Shown: positions 16,881 to 25,421 of the stretch, one piece after another
How the letters are laid out: the number at the start of each line of letters is the position of its first letter
Position numbering within the stretch: the first letter of the stretch is position 1
Assembly (NCBI GenBank): GCA_030372335.1
Contig: JAUDCW010000015.1
Source of the DNA: JALCOL01 sp022649665
GTDB lineage: Bacteria > Bacillota > Bacilli > Lactobacillales > Enterococcaceae
DNA length: 61,590 nt
Direction: 5' to 3' (one strand)
Position numbers and translations under genes: made by a program
The notes under the pieces: generated by a model
Told to the model about the DNA's origin: nothing
The model's database searches: none
The model's input: the letters and a program-made list of their open reading frames with translations, nothing else

Positions 16881-18341
16881 GTGAAACTAGTGGAGCTGAT
16901 GGAGAAGAATGATCAAAAGAAAATCCAGCTGCTGTATTTCCTTGATCAACATCCTAACCAAAAAGTAAAAAACAACGTGATCCAAGACAAACTGCGGATT
17001 TCTTATTATCTTTTCAAGAATCTGACGAAAGAAATCGCTGAAGATATCGATGCTTTTCAGCTGGCTGATTTTTTCAACATTGAAATCACTGAAACGCATA
17101 CGATTTTGTACGAACATCACAACACGAATGCTTCGGTATTTTTAGCACACTATCTGAAAAGATCTTATCAAGTCAAAATTTTGATCGCGGTGATGATCGA
17201 ATTCAAATCATTTAATTTGAATGATTTTGCCGAAGCGCATTACGTCAGCTATGCTTTTATGTATAAGCGTTTTGCGATGCTCCGGAAAACGCTGATGGGG
17301 TGGGAGATCGTTCTAAACAAAAATGCGGAACTTACCGGTGATGAGCTGGCGATCCGGCTCCTCCTCTCGGAAATCGTGATCATCACGCACTTGGGAGGGG
17401 CACATTTCAATGAAGACGTACGGACAGCGGTCGATCAGTTGCTGAATTTGGCTGACACGCCGGAGATCGTTCTGTCGATGAGTCAGCTGATCGAAACAAA
17501 GTCGTATTTTTTAGTGAGCCTTTTGCGCTTCCAGCAAGGCTACTCGATCAAAACCTCACAAGAAATCGCCGATTTGATCCGCAATATCGGACAAAAGACT
17601 GTTGGTGCGCGCGTCAATGCAATTCGCGTTTTTGAAGCGCATTTTCGCGACAATGAAAGAGAGATCAACAGCGAATGTGATTATCTGGTGACCTTTTTGG
17701 CGATCATGGGGATCATTACTTCGGAGGATATTGTCTTTCCAGAGACGATCAAATCCAAAGGCCGCGCCTTTATCCAAGGATTCGAAGAAAATTTTCATCT
17801 TACGTTGGAAGAAAGCGAAAAGGACAATATCGAATATGAAGTCAATAAGTGTTTTGTCGATATTTTGACGCTGCCGTTCCGCAGTCAATTTTTTGACGAA
17901 CACATCGAGGTCAGCTTTTTCTTTCGAACGTATCCGGAGTTCTTCGAGTATTGTCAAAAATTTGTTCTTTATGAAACAACACTGAAGAGCGACAGCAACA
18001 AAGCGAAATTCATGTTTTACCATTGTTTATTGACTTTGGCGGCGAATGTGCCGCTCAATAAGATCCTTGCGCCGCTCAACGTTTGTGTCGATTTTACGCT
18101 TGGAAAAGAATACAACAAAATCATCGAAAGAGATATCAAGTATTTCTCGACTTTGAATGTCGAAGTGACCAACACTGTTCTGCCGGAGACGAAATTGATC
18201 ATCACCGATCTCGTCAATGCATACAGCGAGTGCGATATTTCGAAAGTGATCTGGCTTTCGCCGCCTCGTCCGGAAGATTGGGAAAATCTGATCGATGAAC
18301 TACTTGATCTGCGGCTGGAAGGCGCGGTCCAAAATGATTGA
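16881..18341 (+). CDS. Mga-like transcriptional regulator
   Basis: A 486-residue protein with the layout of Mga/AtxA-type virulence regulators. It has two N-terminal helix-turn-helix regions (about 20-60 and 95-135, including YVSYAFMYKRFAML), a central PRD-like helical region (about 165-390) and a C-terminal EIIB-like domain (about 400-480). GTG start at 16881 behind TAAGGTGA. No terminator separates it from the WxL genes, so it is likely co-transcribed and may activate its own operon. PRD-like histidine phosphorylation by the PTS is known for the family, but I cannot locate the phosphosites with confidence. Confidence 0.75.
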   Translation: MKLVELMEKNDQKKIQLLYFLDQHPNQKVKNNVIQDKLRISYYLFKNLTKEIAEDIDAFQLADFFNIEITETHTILYEHHNTNASVFLAHYLKRSYQVKILIAVMIEFKSFNLNDFAEAHYVSYAFMYKRFAMLRKTLMGWEIVLNKNAELTGDELAIRLLLSEIVIITHLGGAHFNEDVRTAVDQLLNLADTPEIVLSMSQLIETKSYFLVSLLRFQQGYSIKTSQEIADLIRNIGQKTVGARVNAIRVFEAHFRDNEREINSECDYLVTFLAIMGIITSEDIVFPETIKSKGRAFIQGFEENFHLTLEESEKDNIEYEVNKCFVDILTLPFRSQFFDEHIEVSFFFRTYPEFFEYCQKFVLYETTLKSDSNKAKFMFYHCLLTLAANVPLNKILAPLNVCVDFTLGKEYNKIIERDIKYFSTLNVEVTNTVLPETKLIITDLVNAYSECDISKVIWLSPPRPEDWENLIDELLDLRLEGAVQND

Positions 18342-18384
18342 AAGCAGCCTGAAGTGACGAATCTGTCATTTCAGGCTGCTTTTG
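18341..18384 (+). terminator. Terminator of WxL operon
   Basis: An 18-pair stem (18341-18358 with 18365-18382, one G-T pair), a 6-base loop and a short T run lie directly at the stop of the Mga-like gene. Confidence 0.85.
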
Positions 18385-18499
18385 GTCTGTTCGCTATGCA
18401 AGTGATGCTTTCTATTTGCGGCGTTTAAATTGTACTGCTGAAAGATTCGCCCGCTGACAAAAGAGTTGTTTCTCCAGCAGAGCAAAGAAAACGGCTTGC

Positions 18500-19594
18500 T
18501 TACAATTCTCGCAGCGTGGTATTTTTGATCTCTTCGATCGTACGTGCACCGGCCAGCTGCATCGTGATCGCAAGTTCTTTTTGATAATGTTTGAAGACTG
18601 ATTCTACTCCGGCGGCACCACCTAAATTCAGGCCATAAAGTACCGGACGGCCGATCGCGACTAGATCTGCTCCGCTCGCCAATGCTTTGAAAACATGTTC
18701 GCCGCGCAGGACGCCGCTATCAAAAATGAGCGGGACCCGCTTTTGCACGACTTCAGCAATTTCCGGCAATACAGCAAATGAAGCCGGTCCGCCGTCTAAT
18801 TGGCGTCCCCCGTGATTGGAGACCCAGATCCCATCCGCTCCGGCCCCGAGTGCGACCGCTGCATCGGCGGATGCTTGGATGCCTTTAACGATCACCGGCA
18901 AGTCGGACATTTGTTTGATCTTTTCGATATCAGCAGGAACGATCGCCTGTTTGGCTGCTGCATAGATCGCGGCGATCCCCTCGCCTTTACCGGAGGCGGA
19001 GCCGTGGTAAGCCGTCAAGTTCGGCATCGGCAGCGGGAATTGAAAATGATTGAGGAGATCTTCTTCGCGATACCCGCCGATCGTCGCATCGACCGTCAAA
19101 ACGATCGCTTTCGCTCCGGCTTTGACTGCCCGGTCCAAAATATAACGGTTAAAGCCGTCATCTTTACTCATGTATAATTGGAAAAGCTGGGGGGCTTTGG
19201 GAGCTGCGGCAGCGATATCTTCGATCAGCGTATTGCCATAAGTTCCGATCGTAAATATTGATCCGGCTGCCGCAGTTCCTTCTGCTGCGGCTTTTTCTGC
19301 GCGGGCATGCGCTAATCCCTGTGCGGCGGTCGGGGCTTCGATCACTGGAGAGGAAAGCTCGATGTCCCACAAATTTGTTGTGAGATCGACATGCTCGATG
19401 CCCTGCAAAACACGCGGCAAAATTTGTTTCGTATTAAACGCACGGGTATTTTCACGCATTGTCCAGTCATCTTCCGCCCCGCCGCTGATATAATCGAATG
19501 GGCCGGCATCCATGCGGGCTTTGACGAGCGGCGCTAAACCGGCGATATCGATGATCGTGAGCGGATGCTCTTCAGTACTTGCTTGGTAACTCAT
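18500..19594 (-). CDS. FMN-dependent L-lactate oxidase family protein
   Basis: A 364-residue flavoenzyme of the alpha-hydroxy-acid oxidase family. It oxidises L-lactate to pyruvate and passes electrons to oxygen, giving hydrogen peroxide. YISGGAEDDW at about 35-44, LTVDATIGGYR near 166-176, the catalytic SNHGGRQ (His261, Arg264) and the flavin-binding GVLRGEHVFKALASGAD and IGRP segments match lactate oxidase of Aerococcus and enterococci. The start was set at the ATG with a GAAGGAG site 5 bases upstream, 26 codons inside the longer frame. Monocistronic. A pyruvate oxidase lies about 10 kb away; the two could act in series. Confidence 0.88.
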   Translation of the reverse strand: MSYQASTEEHPLTIIDIAGLAPLVKARMDAGPFDYISGGAEDDWTMRENTRAFNTKQILPRVLQGIEHVDLTTNLWDIELSSPVIEAPTAAQGLAHARAEKAAAEGTAAAGSIFTIGTYGNTLIEDIAAAAPKAPQLFQLYMSKDDGFNRYILDRAVKAGAKAIVLTVDATIGGYREEDLLNHFQFPLPMPNLTAYHGSASGKGEGIAAIYAAAKQAIVPADIEKIKQMSDLPVIVKGIQASADAAVALGAGADGIWVSNHGGRQLDGGPASFAVLPEIAEVVQKRVPLIFDSGVLRGEHVFKALASGADLVAIGRPVLYGLNLGGAAGVESVFKHYQKELAITMQLAGARTIEEIKNTTLREL

Positions 19595-19686
19595 AGAAAC
19601 TCCTTCTTTCATGAAAAGGCTGGCTGCAGTTTTGGAGAAAAGTCCTGTTTCTAGAATAGCGTTTCCGAGCATTACTGGTCAAACGA

Positions 19687-19732
19687 TTGCCCTGCGATTT
19701 CATTTGCGGGCAAGTCGTGATAGGCTTAAAAT
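19687..19732 (+). promoter_or_regulatory. Probable promoter with overlapping inverted repeat, MBL gene
   Basis: TTGCGG (19704-19709) and TAAAAT (19727-19732) with a 17-base spacer form a plausible promoter for the gene at 19759. An inverted repeat with arms TTGCCC (19687-19692) and GGGCAA (19708-19713) overlaps the -35 and could be an operator. Confidence 0.45.
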
Positions 19733-19758
19733 GATCAAAAGGAACGGAGTGGAATGGA

Positions 19759-20580
19759 ATGAAAATCACGGCTTTAGTAGAAAACACGACGAATATGCCG
19801 TATCTCAAAGCAAAGCACGGGTTGTCTTTATATATTGAGACTGAAGAGCACAAGATTTTATTCGACATGGGAAGTGGTGCGCTTTTGCTGGCGAATGCCA
19901 AAAAACTGAAAATCGATTTAAAAACAGTCGATCTTGCGATCCTTTCCCACGGACATGTCGATCATGGCGGGGCATTGGCTGCCTTTTTGAAAATCAATCA
20001 ACAGGCGCAAGTATATGTACAGGAGCGTGTGTTTGCCCCGCATTATCAGAAGATGCTGGGGATCAAGATCCCCGTCGGCATTGATCCAGTGCTGGAAAAT
20101 TCAGCGCGTATCCACAAGCTGGCTGATTTTTGTGAAATTGATCAAGGAATCGTCGTTTTTTCACACATCGCTGCCGACGATCCTGCACCGCGATCGAATA
20201 AAAATCTTTATGAAATGCGAAATGGCCGCATCGTGCCGGACGACTTTTCACATGAACAATACTTGCTGCTTAGAGAAAAGGAGAAAAATTATTTGATCTC
20301 AGGCTGTGCACATAAGGGGATCGCGAATATCATGAAAGCAGCAGACCGGCGGAGCGTGTCCGGTATCGATTACTGCATTTCGGGTTTTCATTTGTATAAT
20401 CCGATCACGCGCAAAAAAGAACCAGCGGAATCCCTTGAAAATACGGCTGCTGCATTGTCCAAGTATTCTACGATATTTTACACTTGCCACTGCACAGGAA
20501 AGTACGCTTACCGTTATTTGAAAACGCAGCTCGGTGAACAGCTGAGATACTTAGCTTGCGGTGAGACGATTGCGATATAA
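19759..20580 (+). CDS. Metallo-beta-lactamase-fold hydrolase
   Basis: A 273-residue MBL-fold protein with the metal motif SHGHVDHGG (His64, His66, Asp68, His69) and further likely ligands in SGCAHKG (about 181-187) and YTCHCTG (about 244-250). The arrangement resembles the group annotated as 7,8-dihydropterin-6-methyl-aminobenzene phosphate synthase-like proteins, whose bacterial roles are mostly unknown. It is divergent from lactate oxidase and followed after 81 bases by a flavodoxin-ferredoxin fusion. No specific substrate can be named. Confidence 0.8.
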   Translation: MKITALVENTTNMPYLKAKHGLSLYIETEEHKILFDMGSGALLLANAKKLKIDLKTVDLAILSHGHVDHGGALAAFLKINQQAQVYVQERVFAPHYQKMLGIKIPVGIDPVLENSARIHKLADFCEIDQGIVVFSHIAADDPAPRSNKNLYEMRNGRIVPDDFSHEQYLLLREKEKNYLISGCAHKGIANIMKAADRRSVSGIDYCISGFHLYNPITRKKEPAESLENTAAALSKYSTIFYTCHCTGKYAYRYLKTQLGEQLRYLACGETIAI

Positions 20581-20661
20581 AACACGCACGGGTTTGATTT
20601 GGGCTATTTTTCAACAGCATGATAGGATGGTTGGAAAGAAAAAACTTCTGGAGGGATCTGC

Positions 20662-21456
20662 ATGATCATTTATTTTACCGCATCCGGCAACAGTAAATAT
20701 GTTGCTGATCGGCTCGCTTATGCGACCGGCGAAAAAACAAAATCGATCACGAAATGCCTGCAAACCGGCCAACTTGATTTTGAAATTCCGTCAGGCGAAA
20801 ATGTCGGCTTTGTCTGTCCAGTCTACAGTTGGAGCTTGCCGAGCCTCGTTTGGGATTTTTTTGAAAAAGTTCGCTTTAAAACCGCGGCGGATCCCTATTT
20901 CTACTATGTGACGACTTATGGGACGATCAGCGGCGACACTGGCAGTGCAGCTGAAAAAGAGCTGCTGAAAAAAGGTTTTGTTCTTCAAGCGCAATACAGT
21001 GTGAAAATGCCGGATACTTGGACGGTGATTTTTGATTTATCTGACAAAGAAAAAGTCCAAAAGAGAAATATAAAAGCTGAAGAAGCAATCAACAGTGTGA
21101 TCGCAAAAGTCAAAGAACAAGCAATCGGCGACTATATGGAACGGAAACTTCCAGTTTTTTTAGCGGCGATCGGCCGTAAGAAATATGAGAAAGACCGCCA
21201 AACCAGCCATCTGCATGTGGACAAAGAAAAATGCATCAGCTGCGGCCTTTGCGCAAAGGATTGTCCGATCAAAGCGATCGAAATGCAGGAAGAACATCCG
21301 GTTTGGGTCAAGGAAAAATGCGTGATGTGTCTGCGCTGTTTGCATCATTGCCCGGTGTTTGCGATTCAGTATGATCAAAAAGCCCAGCATCACGGACAAT
21401 ACGTACACAAAAGGTTTTCTAGAATACGCTATGAAAAAGAACACGATCTTCGCTGA
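20662..21456 (+). CDS. EFR1-type flavodoxin/ferredoxin fusion protein
   Basis: A 264-residue electron-transfer protein. The N-terminal flavodoxin-like domain (1 to about 160) opens with IIYFTASGNSKYVA, a phosphate-loop pattern for FMN. The C-terminal segment carries two 4Fe-4S clusters: Cys191, 194, 197, 201 and Cys220, 223, 226, 230, each in CxxCxxCxxxCP. This is the EFRI ferrodoxin family of anaerobic Firmicutes. The redox partner is unknown; the upstream MBL-fold protein may share the transcript. The ATG follows GGAGGGATC. Confidence 0.88.
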   Translation: MIIYFTASGNSKYVADRLAYATGEKTKSITKCLQTGQLDFEIPSGENVGFVCPVYSWSLPSLVWDFFEKVRFKTAADPYFYYVTTYGTISGDTGSAAEKELLKKGFVLQAQYSVKMPDTWTVIFDLSDKEKVQKRNIKAEEAINSVIAKVKEQAIGDYMERKLPVFLAAIGRKKYEKDRQTSHLHVDKEKCISCGLCAKDCPIKAIEMQEEHPVWVKEKCVMCLRCLHHCPVFAIQYDQKAQHHGQYVHKRFSRIRYEKEHDLR

Positions 21457-21469
21457 CAGCAAACAAAAG

Positions 21470-21503
21470 GTTGTGACAAAAGTGCTCAGCTTCAAGAAAT
21501 AAG
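21470..21503 (+). repeat. 34-nt dispersed repeat, copy A
   Basis: This segment matches 34206-34239 at 29 of 34 positions, and all five differences are A/G transitions. Both copies lie after the stop codon of a plus-strand gene and before a terminator hairpin. No repeat family is recognised. Confidence 0.6.
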
Positions 21504-21537
21504 CCGAAGAATTATATTTGGGAAATCGTTTATTCAG

Positions 21538-21578
21538 ATGTCGGGACTATGACAAGACTTATGTCCCGGCTCTTTTTT
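21538..21578 (+). terminator. Terminator after EFR1 gene
   Basis: A hairpin with arms around GTCGGGAC and GTCCCGGC (about 21539-21546 and 21563-21570) is followed by a run of T. It closes the MBL/EFR1 transcript and lies just before the Fur-box region. Confidence 0.7.
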
Positions 21579-21583
21579 ATGAA

Positions 21584-21602
21584 AATAATGGTAATCATTA
21601 TC
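21584..21602. promoter_or_regulatory. Fur box
   Basis: The 19 bases match the Fur consensus GATAATGATAATCATTATC at 17 positions. A second symmetric element overlaps it, with arms TTATCATTA (21598-21606) and TAATGATAA (21612-21620), so two Fur dimers could bind. The downstream operon 21807-27382 should therefore respond to iron. Confidence 0.8.
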
Positions 21603-21669
21603 ATTAAACAATAATGATAAATATAGTCTTCTTTAATTATAGAACAAGAAGAAAATATTTTTTTTAATG

Positions 21670-21698
21670 TTGACTTTTTGATCGATCCTTAATATTCT
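21670..21698 (+). promoter_or_regulatory. Candidate promoter of the Fur-box operon
   Basis: TTGACT (21670-21675) and TATTCT (21693-21698) are spaced by 17 bases. The Fur sites lie about 50 bases upstream of this -35, so another promoter inside the Fur sites is possible. The leader from about 21705 to 21806 can pair TGGCG (21734-21738) with CGCCA (21784-21788) just before the ribosome binding site. Confidence 0.4.
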
Positions 21699-21806
21699 AT
21701 GATGAGGGTTATATTATTTAAGTATAACGAAAATGGCGGTCACAACGGAAGGGACTCGTTTAGAAACTAAGAAGAATTGAAAGCGCCACCAAGGAGGAAA
21801 AAGCAC

Positions 21807-22424
21807 ATGAAAGATCCGGAATATTCATTTGACGAGATCGCCGAAACGATATTTGGACCGATCTATCCGATTATTGCGGCCGACATCGTGAAGGAAACTG
21901 GGATCACCAGCGGCCGGCTGCTTGACGTCGGCTGCGGCGGGGGACATTTAGGGATCGCGATGCTGAAATTGACAAAAATGAATGGCGAGCTGGTCGATAT
22001 TCATCCGCAAGCAATCGAGATCGCACAAACCCGACTGGCGGAAGTTGGATTGTCACAAAAGGGACATGCGAGTGTGCAAGATATCCATGCCCTCGATTTC
22101 AGCGATAATTCCTTTGATTTGGTGATCAGCCGCGGTTCGATGGGATTTTGGCAGAATATCGATCTGGCATTCCGTGAAATCTACCGCGTTTTGAAACCGG
22201 GCGGAAAAACGTACATCGGCGGTGGGATGGGCAATGCTGAAACGCAAAAAATCATCGATCAAAAGATGAAAGCGCTTGATCCGAATTGGCCGCACTCAGT
22301 TATGAAAAATCAGCACAAACTTTCGACGGCTGAACTTCATCAGAAATTTTCAAGCTGGGGAGTCCAAGCAAAAATAATCGATTCAAAGGAGCGCGGACGG
22401 TGGATCATTCTCGAGAAAATGTAG
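21807..22424 (+). CDS. SAM-dependent class I methyltransferase
   Basis: A 205-residue methyltransferase with the glycine-rich motif LLDVGCGGGHLG at 38-49, acidic motif II around DIHPQ, and motif IV/V near DLVISRGSMGFW. The ATG was chosen because AAGGAGG lies 8 bases upstream. First gene of a Fur-box-preceded operon and overlaps the FecCD permease start by 25 bases. Such UbiE-like methyltransferases often accompany metal or corrinoid uptake genes; the small-molecule substrate is unknown. It could modify an imported metallophore or cofactor, which is inference from context only. Confidence 0.8.
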   Translation: MKDPEYSFDEIAETIFGPIYPIIAADIVKETGITSGRLLDVGCGGGHLGIAMLKLTKMNGELVDIHPQAIEIAQTRLAEVGLSQKGHASVQDIHALDFSDNSFDLVISRGSMGFWQNIDLAFREIYRVLKPGGKTYIGGGMGNAETQKIIDQKMKALDPNWPHSVMKNQHKLSTAELHQKFSSWGVQAKIIDSKERGRWIILEKM

Positions 22425-23443
22425 CAGCAGATCAAAAATCAAAAAAAATCTTATACATTTTGTTATTCAGTTTGCCGGTCGTGATTTTCATCTGTTCTTT
22501 TGTGATCGGTCCTTACGCGATGACGATCAAGGAGCTGCTGCATACGATCTATTACCATTTTGCTGACCCCAGTCAAATCAGTGATCCCAATATGGAGACG
22601 GTTCTGTTCAGTATTCGGATCCCGCGGGTTTTGACCGCCTTATTAGTTGGGGCGGCACTTTCGATCTCGGGAGCGGTCTATCAGGGGATCTTTCGAAATC
22701 CGCTTGTTTCGCCCGATGTGCTGGGGGCTTCGGCAGGTGCAGGAGTGGGGGCTTCTTTAGCACTTTTGTGGTCGAAATCGACCGTCGTCGTGGAGATCTA
22801 TGCGTTTGTATTTTGTCTGCTGTCAGTTTTTTTGACGATGCTGATCAACAAGATCGTGGCAAAAGATCCGATTTTGGGACTGGTACTCGGCGGAATGCTG
22901 GTCTCCAGTTTGCTATCGGCCGCGATCTCATACATCAAGATCGTCGCCGATACCGATGATAAATTGCCGGCGATCACTTTTTGGCTGATGGGTGGTTTTA
23001 GTTCGATCAGTCAAAACGAGCTGGTGGCAGGTCTCCTGCCTTTTGCAGTCGGCTTCTTTTTGCTGCTGACACAAAAGTGGGAACTGAATGTTTTATCTTT
23101 CGGTGAGGAAGAAGCGCGCAGTTTAGGGGTGAATACACGCAGAGTTCGAGCACAAGTTATCTTGGGAACAACACTTTTGATCGGTGCTTGCGTTTCGATC
23201 TCGGGCATTATCGGCTGGGTCGGGGTTGTGATCCCGCATGTCGCGCGGGCAATGGTGGGGCCGAATTTTAAACGTCTGTTGAGTGCCTCGATTCTTTTGG
23301 GCGCGAGTTATTTGCTGTTGGTCGATACATGCATTCGCGGAATTTGGACAGTTGAGCCGCCGATCGGGATCATCACCGCGATTCTCGGCGTGCCGTTTTT
23401 TATGTTTATCTTGCGGAATTATACAAAAGGATGGAGCCAATGA
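22400..23443 (+). CDS. FecCD-family ABC transporter permease
   Basis: A 347-residue membrane protein of the BtuC/FecCD family with about ten transmembrane helices. The conserved segments RIPRVLTALLVGAALSISG, FRNPLVSPDVLGASAGAG and SGIIGWVGVVIPHVARAM are present. It forms the channel of an importer for iron-siderophore, haem, cobalamin or molybdate/tungstate-type substrates. GTG start at 22400 behind AAAGGAG, overlapping the methyltransferase gene. It works with the ATPase and binding protein encoded next. Confidence 0.92.
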   Translation: MDHSRENVAADQKSKKILYILLFSLPVVIFICSFVIGPYAMTIKELLHTIYYHFADPSQISDPNMETVLFSIRIPRVLTALLVGAALSISGAVYQGIFRNPLVSPDVLGASAGAGVGASLALLWSKSTVVVEIYAFVFCLLSVFLTMLINKIVAKDPILGLVLGGMLVSSLLSAAISYIKIVADTDDKLPAITFWLMGGFSSISQNELVAGLLPFAVGFFLLLTQKWELNVLSFGEEEARSLGVNTRRVRAQVILGTTLLIGACVSISGIIGWVGVVIPHVARAMVGPNFKRLLSASILLGASYLLLVDTCIRGIWTVEPPIGIITAILGVPFFMFILRNYTKGWSQ

Positions 23444-24243
23444 TCGAAGTAGAGAATCTAGTAGCCGGCTACGGCAAAAAAGTGATCATCAACGAGATCA
23501 CACTTGCGGCAAAGCGCGGCGAATTCATTTGCATTTTAGGGGCCAACGGCTGCGGGAAGACGACTCTTTTGAAGGCGATGCTCGGCTTTTTAAAACCGCT
23601 TCATGGGCAAGTGCTGCTGGACGGTCAGCAAGTTTCAACGATCAGCGAGAAAAAATTTGCGCAAAAAGTGGCCTATATCCCGCAAGTCCACTCGGCACCG
23701 TTTCCTTTTTCAGTAAAAGATGTGATCACGATGGGAAGAACGCCTTATTTGGGGAAAAATCGAAGTCCCAAAAAGGAAGATCTGGCATTAGTCGACGATG
23801 CCATGGAACGCTTGCAGATCCAGCGCTTTGCCCAAGCGCCATACACCGAGCTGAGCGGTGGCCAGCAGCAGCTGACGATGATCGCGCGGACTCTCGTTCA
23901 AAAGACGGATTTTATTTTGATGGATGAACCGACCGCCAATCTGGATTTTGGAAATGAATATCGGGTGCTGGAAGAAATCTTCAAATTGGTGCGCTTTGAT
24001 GACAAAGGGATCATTATGGTGACTCATAATCCCAACCATGTCTTCAATTTTGCTGATAAAGTGATCGTCATGAAAGAAGGTGAAATCTACGTACAGGGAA
24101 CGCCGGATGATCAGCTGACGGAAGCCGCACTTCGCGATATTTATGCGACCAATTTAAAAGTGGCGGATATCGAACTCGACCGTGAACGTTCAACGAAAAC
24201 CTGTGTTCCAAATCTGCAGTTTGACCAAAAACGCAACAAATAA
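23440..24243 (+). CDS. FecE-type ABC transporter ATP-binding protein
   Basis: A 267-residue ATPase that powers the FecCD permease. Walker A is GANGCGKTT (about 33-41), Q-loop YIPQ, signature LSGGQQQ (about 137-143), Walker B ILMDEP and the switch His in VTHNPNH. I place the start at ATG 23440, with AAAAGGA 8 bases upstream; ATG 23431 is an alternative. It overlaps the permease stop. The family exports or imports; pairing with a lipoprotein shows import. Confidence 0.92.
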   Translation: MIEVENLVAGYGKKVIINEITLAAKRGEFICILGANGCGKTTLLKAMLGFLKPLHGQVLLDGQQVSTISEKKFAQKVAYIPQVHSAPFPFSVKDVITMGRTPYLGKNRSPKKEDLALVDDAMERLQIQRFAQAPYTELSGGQQQLTMIARTLVQKTDFILMDEPTANLDFGNEYRVLEEIFKLVRFDDKGIIMVTHNPNHVFNFADKVIVMKEGEIYVQGTPDDQLTEAALRDIYATNLKVADIELDRERSTKTCVPNLQFDQKRNK

Positions 24244-24254
24244 GGGGGAACAAA

Positions 24255-25406
24255 ATGAGCAAGAAAGTTTTGAAAAAATTTTTTCTGATCGGAGTCGTTT
24301 TGACGCTGCTCTTGCCGATGCTGGCAGCGTGCGGCACAGCGAAGAGTGCAACGAGTTCTTCGGCGAAAACGGCAAACACCGCAAAATCTACAAAGAAAAA
24401 TGCTGATAAAGTCACGATCAAAGACGCTGCCGACCGAAAAGTCGAAATCCCGGCACCAGATAAAATCAAAAAAGTATTTTTCACCAGTCCTTTAGGAATG
24501 ATCTATATCTACACATTGGTGCCGGACAAATTGGCAGGATTGCCATATGATCTGCGTCCAGGAGAAAAGAAATATCTGCTCCCGCAATTGCAGAAGCTCG
24601 AAAATTTGGGCGGTATGCAGTCCGGCAGTAAGATGAATATCGAAAAAATCGTTGAGTCAGGAGCGCAGATCATCTTCTCGATCGGACCGAACAAGATCGA
24701 CGACAATGCGATCAGCGAGGCCGATAAGCTCCAAAACCAGACGAAAATCCCCGTAGTAACGGTGGATGGCAGCATGGAAAAAGTTGAAGAAAGTTATCAG
24801 CTGCTAGGCAAAATTTTTGGAAAAGAAAAAGAAGCCAAGAAATTATCTGATTATTGTGAGAAAGTTTTGAAAGATGTTAAAGAAAAAGTGGCAACGATCC
24901 CTGAAGATAAACGCGTTTCGGTTTATTATGCTGAACAAGCAGATGGGCTGACGACTGAACCGGAAACTTCAAGTCATGCGGCTGCACTAAAGATCGCCGG
25001 TGCAAAAAACGTTGCCAGTGTCGAAGAAAAAGCCGGCAGCGGCATGAGCAAGGTTTCTTTGGAGCAGGTGATCACCTGGAATCCGGAAGTCATTATTACT
25101 TGGGGAGAAGATATGGGTGGTGCTTATTCGAAGATCACAACCGATCCGAATTGGGCAAACATCAAAGCGGTCAAAGATGGCCGGGTCTACGTTATGCCGG
25201 GTTCCCCGTATAATTGGATCGATCGTCCGCCGTCCGTCAACCGCTTCTTAGGTATCCAGTGGATCGCCAACTTGCTGTATCCAGATGTCTACAAAATCGA
25301 TATTGTCAAGCAAACAAAAGAGTTTTACAGCTTGTTCTATCATAAAGATCTGACGGATGATGAGGTGAATGAGTTGTTGGCGCATTCGGTCAATCAAGCG
25401 GAGTAA
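24255..25406 (+). CDS. ABC transporter substrate-binding lipoprotein (FepB/BtuF type)
   Basis: A 383-residue extracellular binding protein. The lipobox LAAC places the lipidated cysteine at residue 26 and is followed by a Ser/Ala/Lys linker. The mature part has two Rossmann-like lobes joined by a helix, with typical stretches VEIPAPDKIKKVFF and EVIITWGED. This fold binds siderophores, haem, cobalamin or oxyanions; the ligand cannot be read from sequence. The Fur box upstream favours an iron complex, while the following MoeA-like gene keeps molybdenum or tungsten possible. Confidence 0.88.
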   Translation: MSKKVLKKFFLIGVVLTLLLPMLAACGTAKSATSSSAKTANTAKSTKKNADKVTIKDAADRKVEIPAPDKIKKVFFTSPLGMIYIYTLVPDKLAGLPYDLRPGEKKYLLPQLQKLENLGGMQSGSKMNIEKIVESGAQIIFSIGPNKIDDNAISEADKLQNQTKIPVVTVDGSMEKVEESYQLLGKIFGKEKEAKKLSDYCEKVLKDVKEKVATIPEDKRVSVYYAEQADGLTTEPETSSHAAALKIAGAKNVASVEEKAGSGMSKVSLEQVITWNPEVIITWGEDMGGAYSKITTDPNWANIKAVKDGRVYVMPGSPYNWIDRPPSVNRFLGIQWIANLLYPDVYKIDIVKQTKEFYSLFYHKDLTDDEVNELLAHSVNQAE

Positions 25407-25421
25407 AGCGAGGGAAGATCA

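Noticed and set aside
21705..21806. Riboswitch in the leader of the Fur-box operon
   Set aside because: Only one short pairing (TGGCG/CGCCA) is visible, and no known riboswitch core, such as a B12 box, could be recognised.
23283..23927. 214-residue frame across the FecCD/ATPase junction
   Set aside because: It overlaps two well-supported genes in another frame, and its composition (many Arg, Ser, Cys) is that of a shadow frame.
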